NCBI RefSeq assembly: GCF_007970185.1
Contig: NZ_CP042431.1
Coordinates: 2,976,001-3,040,000 of the forward strand
Origin: Pseudobacter ginsenosidimutans
GTDB lineage: Bacteria > Bacteroidota > Bacteroidia > Chitinophagales > Chitinophagaceae
DNA length: 64,000 nucleotides
Direction: 5' to 3'
Part shown: one piece after another, positions 47,712 through 57,900 of the stretch
How positions within the stretch are numbered: the first letter of the stretch is position 1
Layout of the letters: each line of letters opens with the position of its first letter
Notes under the pieces: generated by a model
Database searches by the model: none
What the model was told of the DNA's origin: nothing
The model's input: the letters and a program-made list of their open reading frames with translations, nothing else
Made by a program: the position numbers and the translations under genes

Positions 47712-50700
47712 TTACCGGACCAGCAGTACCATGCCACGCGTATTCACAGGTCCGCAGATGGTCCGGGCCCGGATGAGATAAGCATAAGCGCCTGCAGGCT
47801 GCATTTGTCCATTGAAGCGACCATCCCAGCAGATGGAAGGATTGTTGGTGCTGAACAGTTTTTGTCCCCAGCGGTTGAAGATGGCAAACTCTTCCACTTT
47901 TGCATCTCCCCACCTTGCAATACCGAAGCAATCATTCTTACCATCACCATCAGGCGAAAAAGCATTGGGCACAACAAAGCGGGGAATACCTGTCTGAGAA
48001 ACATTCAGGCGAACAAAGGCGCTGGATTCACAGCCGTACTGGTTGGTGCCGGTCACCTGGTAATTGGTGGACTCGGAAATGGCAGCTACAGGATTGGCTT
48101 TGGCAGGATCATTCAGTCCTGTAGCAGGCAGCCATGTATAAGCCACGCCTCCGGTGGCGATTAGCGTTGCCGTAGGTTTATTGCAGTCGATATCATTGGA
48201 TTTACCGGCTTGTATGAAAGGCAGTGGGTTTACGGTAATATCTAGATTGATGGTTGAATCGAAGCCGCAGGTATTGTCCTGTATATGCACGGAATACGTA
48301 GTGTTGATATTGGGGCTGGCAACGGGCGAAGCTTTTGAAGGATCATCAATGAAACTGGATGGCGTCCAGGTGTATTGGTCTCCTCCGCTGGCATTCAGGG
48401 TAGTGGTTTTGCCGAGACAGATATACCTGTTGCTGGAAGATGCAGCAAATTCCGGGTAGGGGAGGATGTCTACTTCTACGGAATCTATCTTTTTACAGGT
48501 ATAGATATCCGTTACTTCCACTTTGAATTTCATCTTTTCCAAGCCCACCTGTACAAGTGGTTGATCGCTGTTGATATTACTTACATTGGCCGATGGCGTC
48601 CAGTTGTAACTAACGCCTCCGCTCACACGGAGGGGGAAATTGGCGAAACGGCAGACGGTGGTGTCCGGTGTTTTGGTGATATTGATCTCCGGGTGCAGAT
48701 CGATCACCACTTTGTCCTGTGCCGTGCAGCCAAGGGCTGTTTTTCCGGTAACAGTATATTCGGTGAGTGTAGTGGGAGTTGCTGTGGGTGATTGAATGGC
48801 TGCATTGCTGAGGGAGGCAGTGGGCGTCCAGCTATATTCGGCAGCACCAGTGGCGTTTAATTGGATATTGTCACCGGGACAGATGGTGGCGTCGGCGCTG
48901 GCAGTGACCACCGGGGTTTCCACATTCACCCTGATCATATCTCTTTTGATAAGCACTTCGCCAAACGAAATATCATCCAGCGCAAAATCATTTCCTGTAT
49001 TCTGCAGGTTTTGGTTCACAATGGAAATGGTGGCGGTGGTATTGTTGCCGGAATTCCAGGTGGCATAGAACTGTGTCCAGTTGCAGGTTGTAGCCGGTGC
49101 GCTGATGAGGTTGCCCAGCGTTAATCCATTAATGGAAAATTGTAACAGTGCCGGGTTGACATTTGTTACACTGGTAATCCAGGTGGAGAAAGCATAATTG
49201 GTATTGGGCGTTACAGTGATGGTTTGTTGCCATACTACCATATTCAGAACGGGAGATCCGTTCATTACCATCATATTGCCTGTGCCGGAGGTATGATCCC
49301 CGCAGGAGATAAAACCGGGATGCCAGTTGGTGGGATTATTTCCTACCCAGTACAGTCCTTCCGGAAAGCCGTTGGTGGCGTAACTGTATTGGGAGGTGAA
49401 GCCGGTATTTCCTGCACTGAAATCTCCATTATTGATAAGGTTGTTGCCTACCACTTTTGCATTGAGGTAATAGATCATATCTGAAACTGGTGTGGCTACA
49501 GGATTGAGCGTTCGTGGATTGTCGAGGTCTGTGGATGGACTCCAGCAGAAATCGATAGCGGGTATTGTTTTCAGTTTGAGGCTGGCCCCGATGCAGATGG
49601 TTGTGTCATTGGTGGTGATAAGGTTGTCATTGGTAACGAGTACACGGATCACTTTGGTGATCACTTCGTCGCAGGTGCCGTTGAAGGCGGTGAGCGTTAT
49701 GGTATACGTGCCGAAAGCGTTGTATACATGGTTCACGGACTGACCAGTGCCAGTATTGCCATCGCCAAAATCCCAGCGGGCATTGCTGACGTTGGCGCCA
49801 AGGGCCGAGAAGCTGAGCTCATAGGGGTTACAGATGTTTTGAGAGAAACCGAAATCCACTTGTTTATGATATTCAACAAAGAAAGTATCTGTTACTTTGC
49901 AACCAAACCTATCGATATCCACCCAATATTTTCCGGGAGCCGTTACATCTATTTCCTGTATGGTTTCACCTGTATTCCATAAATATTTTGCATGTGTGGT
50001 GGGAGTGCCAATGCGAACAGTTCCGTTAAGGCAAATCGGAAATAATTTATTGGGGTTTTGGATGGGGGCAGGCATCACCACTACCTGCCTGCAGATGGAT
50101 GCCTGGGTGGAGAGGCCTTCATTTACGGTAAGATTGATATTGTAAGTGCCGGGAGTATTGTATTTGATGGGAGGAGGGGTGTGAGCAGAAGAGCTTTGCA
50201 TGCTGGCATTATTGCATCCGGCGAATCGCAGCCTGGTAATGGAATTGCTTGTAACGTTAGTCACAAATGCAAAGAGATCTTCGTTCACACGGAACAGCCG
50301 GGAGATCGAGTGGGCGAAACTCAGGTTGCCTATATTTCCAAGATTTGTTCCGGTGGGTGGTTGACCGAATCCGCTGGAAAAGTCCAGTCTGCTGATGGAA
50401 GGGAAATTTGGATGTCCATTTGCAATGAATGCTACAGTTTGCTCACAATTTTGAACAATGGTCAGGTCTCGCGGGTGTTTCAGCGCATTGCCCGGGTTGC
50501 CCAGGTTGACTCCTGATGGTGTGTTGAGGAGAGAGCTCCCGAAATCAAGCCTGCTGATCGTATAATTGGCATTGGGGTTATGATAAAAATCATCTCCTCC
50601 ATTGGTAACAAAAACGCGCCAGAATCCATTATCGTTTACAGCGTAGATGCCTGTTGGAAATTCTAGATTACCTACGTTGCCGAGGTCAGTAGCGGTGGGG

Positions 50701-51389
50701 ATATTATCGAAGCTGTTGGAGAATTCATACCTGATTACTTTGTTCTGGAGAGTGCTGATACCAAGCCCGTACCAGTTGTTGCCTTCTTTGAAAACATGCA
50801 GATCACAGGTTTGATCGAGGTTGCCTATATTTCCCCAATTGGTGGCAACAGGAGCAGGATTGTTGAGGGCCGATCCAAATTCGATCTTCAATATCCTGGG
50901 TGTAGGGCCTCCCACATATCCTCCAATGATGATCGCATACCATTTACCTTCATTGAACACCAGTTGTATTCCTTCTGCGCCCTGAGGTGTGGGTATGACT
51001 CCTCCGAAATTTCCCATGTCGATGGTAGCAGGTGTATTCAACAGGCTATTCCCGAAATCATGCCGTATCAGTCTCCCATTTCCGAAGTTCACTGAGAAAC
51101 CATACCAGTTACCATTATACTGTGCATAATCCATGAATACTGGCATGTTCAGATTGCCCCCGATATTACCGAGATTGGTGCCGATAGGAGCCTGCTTCAG
51201 ATCTGCTACACAAAAATTCCAGAAATAAGTTTGAGCGCCAACAGTGGCATTGGTGATATTGAGACTGTTGTTGACACAGATGGTGTCCGGAACCGCGAAG
51301 GAAGGTGTTACCGTAGGTTGGGCATAGCTTGCGCTTCCAACAAAAAACAGGATCAGGCACCAGATAGAAATTCTACAGGATGAAAACAT
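47712..51389 (-). CDS. Secreted T9SS type B protein: propeller-like repeats, PKD domains, CHU_C sorting domain
   Basis: An about 1225-residue extracellular protein. ATG at 51389 gives a signal peptide (SIWCLILFFVGSASYAQ); an in-frame ATG at 51473 adds an unneeded leader. The N-terminal 370 residues contain about six repeats with LGN(I/V/P)GN, W-(Y/R)-x-F and IxRxDFGxSLLNTP signatures, probably a beta-propeller. PKD-type domains follow (ARWDFGDGNTGTGQSVNHVY), then several repeated PKD-like units (ICPGDNIQLNATG). The C-terminus carries the gliding-motility-associated sorting domain (VPNAFSPDGDGKND ... FNRWGQKLF), which marks type B cargo of the type IX secretion system. Function: likely adhesion or surface binding (inference). 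Confidence 0.9.
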   Translation of the reverse strand: MFSSCRISIWCLILFFVGSASYAQPTVTPSFAVPDTICVNNSLNITNATVGAQTYFWNFCVADLKQAPIGTNLGNIGGNLNMPVFMDYAQYNGNWYGFSVNFGNGRLIRHDFGNSLLNTPATIDMGNFGGVIPTPQGAEGIQLVFNEGKWYAIIIGGYVGGPTPRILKIEFGSALNNPAPVATNWGNIGNLDQTCDLHVFKEGNNWYGLGISTLQNKVIRYEFSNSFDNIPTATDLGNVGNLEFPTGIYAVNDNGFWRVFVTNGGDDFYHNPNANYTISRLDFGSSLLNTPSGVNLGNPGNALKHPRDLTIVQNCEQTVAFIANGHPNFPSISRLDFSSGFGQPPTGTNLGNIGNLSFAHSISRLFRVNEDLFAFVTNVTSNSITRLRFAGCNNASMQSSSAHTPPPIKYNTPGTYNINLTVNEGLSTQASICRQVVVMPAPIQNPNKLFPICLNGTVRIGTPTTHAKYLWNTGETIQEIDVTAPGKYWVDIDRFGCKVTDTFFVEYHKQVDFGFSQNICNPYELSFSALGANVSNARWDFGDGNTGTGQSVNHVYNAFGTYTITLTAFNGTCDEVITKVIRVLVTNDNLITTNDTTICIGASLKLKTIPAIDFCWSPSTDLDNPRTLNPVATPVSDMIYYLNAKVVGNNLINNGDFSAGNTGFTSQYSYATNGFPEGLYWVGNNPTNWHPGFISCGDHTSGTGNMMVMNGSPVLNMVVWQQTITVTPNTNYAFSTWITSVTNVNPALLQFSINGLTLGNLISAPATTCNWTQFYATWNSGNNTTATISIVNQNLQNTGNDFALDDISFGEVLIKRDMIRVNVETPVVTASADATICPGDNIQLNATGAAEYSWTPTASLSNAAIQSPTATPTTLTEYTVTGKTALGCTAQDKVVIDLHPEINITKTPDTTVCRFANFPLRVSGGVSYNWTPSANVSNINSDQPLVQVGLEKMKFKVEVTDIYTCKKIDSVEVDILPYPEFAASSSNRYICLGKTTTLNASGGDQYTWTPSSFIDDPSKASPVASPNINTTYSVHIQDNTCGFDSTINLDITVNPLPFIQAGKSNDIDCNKPTATLIATGGVAYTWLPATGLNDPAKANPVAAISESTNYQVTGTNQYGCESSAFVRLNVSQTGIPRFVVPNAFSPDGDGKNDCFGIARWGDAKVEEFAIFNRWGQKLFSTNNPSICWDGRFNGQMQPAGAYAYLIRARTICGPVNTRGMVLLVR

Positions 51390-51452
51390 GGGCGTTAATG
51401 AATACAAGAATTTGAGTATACCGGGGCTGGTAATGTAATTCTGAAAGATAAT

Positions 51453-51486
51453 GATAAAAAATAAGCCTGTCAATTACGACAGGCTT
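51453..51486 (-). terminator. Terminator of the quinone oxidoreductase gene
   Basis: AAGCCTGTC (51463-51471) and GACAGGCTT (51478-51486) form a 9-bp stem. On the minus strand it is followed by ATTTTTTATC. It starts 30 bases after the stop at 51516. Confidence 0.85.
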
Positions 51487-51515
51487 TTCTCCACATGTAT
51501 TTCCTTTTAATGATC

Positions 51516-52460
51516 TTAGGGCATAAGCACTATCCTGCCCGTTACTGATCTGCTTTTCAGCAGGTCCTGCGCTTCAGCAGCCGCAGACAACGGAAAGGAA
51601 CTGGTCTTTTGCCGGATGCTGCCCTGCATAATTTTCTGAAAGATCTCCTTTGCCCATTGTTGTTTTTGCTTCATGGAAGCAGCATAAATAGTGGCGCCGG
51701 TTACAGAATTGGATTTCCAGATCAGGTCCTGCGCATTGATAGTAGTGGGAACTCCTGAGCTGCTGCCAAATACCACCATTTTACCACCGGGAGCCAGCTG
51801 ATGAATCAAAGAGGCGCCGATGGGCCCGCCTACAGCATCGAGGACCAGGTCAACTCCTTTTCGGGCTGTGATCTCCTGCAATACAGAAGCCCATTGGTCA
51901 TCCTGAAAGCTAATGGCATGGGTAGCGCCCATCGATCTTATATATTCCATTTTTTTATTATTGCCGGTCATGCCAATGATCAATGGAATGCCTCTTGACT
52001 TCGCCAGCTGAACTACCATCGATCCAATACCTCCTGCTGCAGCTGTGATAAGCAGGGATTGGTAACCGTTAGTTTGCTCCAGCAGATGACAGGCGGTCAG
52101 TGCCTGGAAGATCAATGCCTGTTCTGAGGGAATCTCGTCCGGCACAGGGAAAACCTGGCTAACCTGTAACAGCGCATATGCAGCATATCCGTGTTGGGCA
52201 ACACCGGATACTTTTTGTCCGGGTTTCAAATCATGTACATCATTGCCCACTGATTCGATAATGCCGGTAACCTCCGCGCCCGCAATGGCAGGCAGCGGTC
52301 CGATGGGATAAACTCCTTCCCGAACAAGTATGTCGGCATAATTGATGCCGATGGCTGTAACGCGGACCATTACTTCCTGTCCGGAAGGAATGGGTGTTTC
52401 GGTTTCGCGGAGACGCAGCACGGTACTGTCTCCATGTTGAGTGATGAAGATGGCTTTCAT
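51516..52460 (-). CDS. Zinc-independent quinone oxidoreductase (MDR superfamily)
   Basis: A 314-residue NADPH-dependent reductase of quinones or enones. It has the N-terminal GroES-like domain (EVMVRVTAIGINYADILVREGVYP) and a Rossmann domain with AAAGGIGSMVVQLAK near residues 142-156, followed by GMTGNNKK and VDLVLDAVGG. It is divergent from an HxlR-family regulator with a 91-base gap, the usual arrangement for thiol or quinone-responsive control. Confidence 0.93.
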   Translation of the reverse strand: MKAIFITQHGDSTVLRLRETETPIPSGQEVMVRVTAIGINYADILVREGVYPIGPLPAIAGAEVTGIIESVGNDVHDLKPGQKVSGVAQHGYAAYALLQVSQVFPVPDEIPSEQALIFQALTACHLLEQTNGYQSLLITAAAGGIGSMVVQLAKSRGIPLIIGMTGNNKKMEYIRSMGATHAISFQDDQWASVLQEITARKGVDLVLDAVGGPIGASLIHQLAPGGKMVVFGSSSGVPTTINAQDLIWKSNSVTGATIYAASMKQKQQWAKEIFQKIMQGSIRQKTSSFPLSAAAEAQDLLKSRSVTGRIVLMP

Positions 52461-52551
52461 TATTCGGTCTTGTATTTTGATAGGTCCAAAATTGAAAGCA
52501 TTTTCTGATATTACTGCTATGGGTTACCTTCAGGTAAGTAAAACTGCATGT

Positions 52552-52914
52552 ATGCCATTGATAAAAATTGAAGGGAGGGCTTGCCGGGAAGCAGGTCTTG
52601 CCATTCGCGATACATTGGACCTCTTAGGTGGAAAATGGAAAGTGTGCATCCTGCAAATGCTCTCCGGAGGACCGTTGCGTTTTACAGAGTTACTGACCAT
52701 CATTCAGCCGATCAACGCCAAAGTGCTGACAAAAGAATTGAACGAGCTGGAACAACACCAGCTGATCGTAAGAAATCCCTGCAATACCAAGCCAGCCACC
52801 GTGCAATACACTCTTGCGCCTCATGCCGAAAATATCAGGGGCGTGCTGGATGCTTTATTGCAGTTCGGGATCCTTCACCGCGAAAAGATCAGGGCCGGGT
52901 TCACTATAAAATAA
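52552..52914 (+). CDS. HxlR-family transcriptional regulator
   Basis: A 120-residue winged-helix regulator: LDLLGGKWKVCILQMLSGGPLRFTEL, then LTKELNELEQHQLIVRN and VQYTLAPHAENI. Cysteines occur at the N-terminus (ACREAG) and in the HTH (KVCILQ); HxlR members such as YodB sense quinones or electrophiles through such cysteines. ATG at 52552 gives the normal family length; ATG at 52519 is possible. It likely controls the divergent oxidoreductase gene and itself. Confidence 0.9.
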   Translation: MPLIKIEGRACREAGLAIRDTLDLLGGKWKVCILQMLSGGPLRFTELLTIIQPINAKVLTKELNELEQHQLIVRNPCNTKPATVQYTLAPHAENIRGVLDALLQFGILHREKIRAGFTIK

Positions 52915-53195
52915 TACTCTATTTTTTTCGGTTCCCCCTTATTGTGAGCCGGTGTAGTATGAGTTCTACAGGAATATAGAAATCGTACTACGTGATATAT
53001 ATATGTTTTGAACGTATTTGCTGAAGATTAGCAGCATTCCGGCACAGGGTGTCAAAATTTTCCCTTTTTACATAAGGTTGTAATCCGCAGATCCTATGCT
53101 GGCAACGATTGTTACTGTTTGCCGGAGTTGATGGTTGTATTGATACGGCCAACATTCAATGTCTTATATCCTTTAAAAAATATATAAAATCCCAA

Positions 53196-54953
53196 ATGAC
53201 AAAACTCTACCTACCAAAAGGTCTGGTGCTGTTATGGAAGCACAGACTACTATTAGTTCCATTTCTTTTTACATTGTTTTTTTCAACTCAATCTCACGGA
53301 CAGGCGTATGTGAATTACAGCCGGGTATTTACGAGCGCTGGTACCGATAATGTATCTGGCTTGATTACCGATGATGCCGGGAATAGCTATTTGATTGCAT
53401 CCTTCGCCAGTGTTCCCACTTCTTTTACGCCAACGATTCCCGGAACGCCTAACGCCACCGGGAATAAGCCAATGCTGTTTAAGTTTTCTGTGAATGGTGG
53501 TCTTGTGTGGAGCCGTTACCTGACAACTTCCACAGGGCAACCGATGGGTTTATCGAAAATAGTTTACGATAATGGTAAGTTGTTTGGTATTTCGTCTACC
53601 ACTATAACCAATTTGCCTACCACTAATGGCAGTACGTTTAACGGAGGAACATCCGACGTTATATTTACTTCAATAGATGCAAACACCGGAGCAACTCAAA
53701 CACTGGCATATCTTGGCGGATCCGGACAAGATCAGTCGGGGTTGGATATTGTTGCCGAAAACGGTTTTGCCTATCTTCTGTTTGTTACCAACTCTCCTGA
53801 TATTCCGGTTACAACAGGGCCTGCCTTCAATGTTCAATATGATCTTGCTATCACTAAACTGACAGCAAGTGGTTCTACGGTTTACAGCACTTACGTGGGT
53901 AATGTAGCCAGTATAGCAGCTCCCGCATCAAATAATAGTCTGGCCGTCCATAATGGAATCGTTGCCATGGCCACAATTGTAAATGCTACCAATAATTTTC
54001 CTGTTACTACCGGGAACGGGTATGTTGGTGGTAATGATTATGCGGTTGTTAAGCTTAATGCCGATGGTACTGCAGCGTTCAAAACAATAATAGGTGGAGG
54101 GCTTAATGAAGAATCTCCAACTGTTATTGTGAACAATAATGAAGTTTACCTGGCGGGTACATCATTGTCAACAAACTACCCCACTACTGATGGTACCAGC
54201 GCTGCCGGTTCAGTCAGGAATCATGTGGTCACCAAATTCAATAGTGCAGGTGCGCTGGTATACAGTTCGGTAATAGCTGGTATCAGTACCGATGCCCAGG
54301 TTTCACCAATGAAGTTGAATAACGGTTCTCTTTTTTTCCACGGTTCTGAATTCAATGCAATTCCAGTGGTGAATGTGACCGATGGTTCATCTGGCGGTAG
54401 TTATCTTGTGCGTGTAAATCCTGCCAACGGACAAAAAATATTTGCTCTCCGCTATGGGGGCATCAGATCTGTTACTAACCGCCCCGGTTTAGGATTTGAT
54501 GTGATGGATGGCCGTGCCGTTTGTATGACCTCCACGATGAACATCACTACCAATACCACCACTGACGGTACTACCAGGGCCAGTAATTATGCCAACTACC
54601 TGGCTGTGTACTCTCCTGAAGGTAAACTGGTGTATGGTACTTACAGGCTTACCGGCACCGCTCTGAATAATGAGCAAACATTCCTGGCTGCTTCCAATAA
54701 CAGGATCTATACGGCTGGTGTAAATAATGCAAGTAGTATAGCTCATATTCCGGTTTCTGAACCTATCCTTGGATCTCCAAACGGAGCAGAAGTTCAAACC
54801 GTAAGTTTTGTATTATGCCCACCACTGCCAACACAAAATGATATTACTCCTCTGAGTCAGTCCATTTGTGGTGGTGGATTTACTCAGGCGATTACTGGTA
54901 ATAAAGTGTCTCTGCCTTCTTCGGCAATGCCTATGCTAACCAGGGGGGAGTAA
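53196..54953 (+). CDS. Giant T9SS adhesin, N-terminal part (frameshifted)
   Basis: A 585-residue N-terminal piece of a secreted protein. ATG at 53196 starts a signal peptide (LVPFLFTLFFSTQSHGQ). The body contains SBBP-type seven-bladed propeller repeats (YDLAITKLTASGSTVYSTYVGN is one). The reading frame ends at a TAA (54951-54953) directly after the six-G run at 54943-54948, while the next reading frame continues the same protein (see 54947-58732). No separate start is seen for that part. Either the gene is broken, it is phase variable, or the sequence has a single-base error. The region 52915-53195 has no other gene. Confidence 0.85.
   Translation: MTKLYLPKGLVLLWKHRLLLVPFLFTLFFSTQSHGQAYVNYSRVFTSAGTDNVSGLITDDAGNSYLIASFASVPTSFTPTIPGTPNATGNKPMLFKFSVNGGLVWSRYLTTSTGQPMGLSKIVYDNGKLFGISSTTITNLPTTNGSTFNGGTSDVIFTSIDANTGATQTLAYLGGSGQDQSGLDIVAENGFAYLLFVTNSPDIPVTTGPAFNVQYDLAITKLTASGSTVYSTYVGNVASIAAPASNNSLAVHNGIVAMATIVNATNNFPVTTGNGYVGGNDYAVVKLNADGTAAFKTIIGGGLNEESPTVIVNNNEVYLAGTSLSTNYPTTDGTSAAGSVRNHVVTKFNSAGALVYSSVIAGISTDAQVSPMKLNNGSLFFHGSEFNAIPVVNVTDGSSGGSYLVRVNPANGQKIFALRYGGIRSVTNRPGLGFDVMDGRAVCMTSTMNITTNTTTDGTTRASNYANYLAVYSPEGKLVYGTYRLTGTALNNEQTFLAASNNRIYTAGVNNASSIAHIPVSEPILGSPNGAEVQTVSFVLCPPLPTQNDITPLSQSICGGGFTQAITGNKVSLPSSAMPMLTRGE
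54942..54953 (+). other. Frameshift at a G6 homopolymer
   Basis: AGGGGGGAGTAA: in the upstream frame AGG-GGG-GAG-TAA stops; one extra G, or a -1 slip on GGG, gives GGA-GTA-AAT and reads through into the downstream frame without a stop until 58732. The joined product would be about 1845 residues. Confidence 0.75.
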
Positions 54954-57900
54954 ATATTCCTCAGCCCGAGGTTAATGCAAGGTATCAATGGCAAACTGCT
55001 ACTTCTGCTTCCGGTCCCTGGACAAATATTGCCGGAGCAACAGGAACACTTAAAGATTACTCTCCACCTTCGTTAGCTGAAACCCGCTACTATCGCAGAC
55101 TTGTTCTGCCTGCTGCAGGTTGTGGCGAAACGCCCATCAGCACTTCTGCTGTTGCTGAAGTGGTGGTAGGCAGCAACAACAGCCCGGTTATTACTTCCAG
55201 TGCCTATACTACCTGTGTGGGAACTGCTGTAAATATCGAGGCCACTGTATCCGGAGGAGCTACTCCTTATACTTATACATGGGACAATGGTGTCAGCAGC
55301 ACTACCAATACTGCTACTGTTACTCCCACTACCAATAGTGTATATACCATTACTGTTACAGATAATAATGGTTGTGAACAAAAAGGCCAGGTGGTGGTAA
55401 ATGCTTATGCAGCCAATGCAGGCCCCGATGTAGTTGTTTGCGCAGGCAAACCTGTTCGTTTGGGTGCTGCACCTCCTGCCGGCGTTGCAGGGGTAGTGTA
55501 TGCATGGACGCCGGTTACTGGTTTGTCTGATGCAACCATCGCACAACCACTGGCTACTCCTGCTGCTGCACAAACTTACTCTCTGGACATGACCATTCCC
55601 ATTACCGGCGGGGGTACCTGTACCACTACGGATGCCGTTAACGTAAACGTAGTGGCTGGCCCGGCAACCGCTGATTTTGCCGGTAATGATGTTGCTGTTT
55701 GCAAAGGTGGAACTGTTGGTCTGGGTACTGCTGCCGAAGCAGGATTTACTTATACATGGAGCCCTGGTAATTATCTGAACGCTACCAATGCCAGCACTGC
55801 TACTTATGATGCAGGAGCCGGAGGCGCAACGCCTAACCCTATCACTTATACGCTTACTGCTGCAAGTGGAGGTTGTTCGTTTACAGATGATGTAACTGTA
55901 TATCAACTGAACGTTAATGCCGGGGACGACAGAATTTGCGGCCCGCGTACAATTGGTAATGGTGATCCGATGCCAACTGTATCAGGTAAAACATTCCTGT
56001 GGGAGGTTGTATCCGGCCCCGGTACTATTACAGGCGCTACCAATACTGCTACCACAACAGTATCTGAAAGCCTTGGAGGTACTACTGTTTATCGCCTCAC
56101 TATGAGTTACCTGGGAACCAGTTGCTCTGATTTAGTTTCTGTTCCTGTGTGCGGAGACGCTAGTGCCTGTCCGCTGGACAGTATCCAGGTAGTGGCAAAT
56201 CATAGTTGTCCAAGCACAGCCTTTGGTGCTGTTACACTGCGTGCAATTCCTGATAACCTGAATTCAAATGACTGGACTTACACCTGGTCGTCTTCTCCTG
56301 CAGGTGGTATTTCTTCTACTACAGGCGCCATCGTTACCCTTACTGATAATATCGAAAGGGATGTGACCGTAACTGTGGCCAGCAAGAGCAATCCTAATAG
56401 CCGCTGCTCCAGAACAATTCGTGTGAATGGTGCCGGCTGGACATTGCCAACATTCACCGCGCAGGATCAGGCTATCTGTGTTGCTACTCCGGTGAATATT
56501 GGTGCGGCAGCTGTGGCTGGTTACACTTATGACTGGACCGGCGTTTCTACCGGAGACAGGTATGCTTCCAATCCAACTGTTAGTCCAGCCAGCACAACCA
56601 ATTATATAGTTAAAGTAACTGAAGCAACATCAGGATGTTCAGTACGCGATACTGCTACCGTAAAAGTTGCAGCTGTTGTGGCTGACCCCGGTGCTGACTG
56701 GATTACCTGCAGTAATGCAGTGATTCAACTGGGTACACCTGCACGCCCCAACTATACTTATTCATGGACGCCGGCAGTTGCCAGCTACCAGGATCACACT
56801 GATGCTACATCTGCACAACCGAAAGTACTGGTAGCTATTTCACAGGACTTCACTGTGCGTGCCACTGATACCGAGAGTGGTTGTTTCAAAGATTCAACCG
56901 TTCACATCGTAGTGGATGATTCACCAATACTCACTGGTCTTCGGGATACTGCTATCTGCCGTGGCGCTTCTGCACCCATCGGTAAAGCAATCAACGGCAA
57001 TGTTACTTTTGCATGGAGTCCTGCTGCAGGCCTGAGCAGCACCACTGTTGCACAGCCGATCGCAAATCCAACATCTACCGGGACCTATACACTGGTGGTT
57101 ACATATTATGATGCTGCCAATGTACCTACCTGTACAAAGAGTGGAACAGTAACTGTTACTGTTGGCGGTCCGGAAATCACCATGACTGACGCTACAGTAT
57201 GTACTTCAGGAGCACTGTTTGATCTGGGCACCAATGCAACTATTTCAGGAGCTGTTACTGCTTATGCATGGAGCCCTGCTTTATCTCTGACCAACCCGAA
57301 TACACTCAATGCAACCGTATCGGCTAACCCCACAGCTTCCAGTCAGTATACCCTGGTTGTTCGTGATGCTGATGGTTGTGCTGATACCGCTACTACCACT
57401 TTAACGGCCAGCACCACGCCGCCAAATGCGGGAAGCGCAACTACCATATGTGCGGGAAGTAGTGTAACGCTGGGTGATGCAAGTAATGTTGGAACCTGTA
57501 CCTGGACTGTAACGCCTACTCCGAGCGCAGGATCATTCCCTGTAATGACAGGTCCAAATCCTGTATTTACGCCTGCTTTGGCTGACGCAGGTGCTACTCC
57601 TGCTATTGCTTTGATCGGAACAGTTTACACTTTTACCTGCTCTCAGGATATTGGTGGTTGTATCAATACATCAACAGTTACGGTTACCGTAAGGGCATTT
57701 ACATTGCCGGCTATTCCGGTTCAAACAGTTTGTCAGAATGCTTCAACCAATATTGGGGTTACCCCTGCTGCTAACGTAAGCTATAGCTGGAGCCCTGCCA
57801 CCAATCTGGCTGATCCATTTGCTGCCACTACACAAGTAAGCAATGTAACAAGTACTGCTGTTTACACACTTACCGGAGTGCATGCAAATGGTTGTGTTGC

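Noticed and set aside
55073-55906. 277-codon antisense frame, Ser/Ile/Gly-rich
   Set aside because: It is the mirror of the repetitive Thr/Ala/Val-rich adhesin repeats on the plus strand; no start signals or domain.
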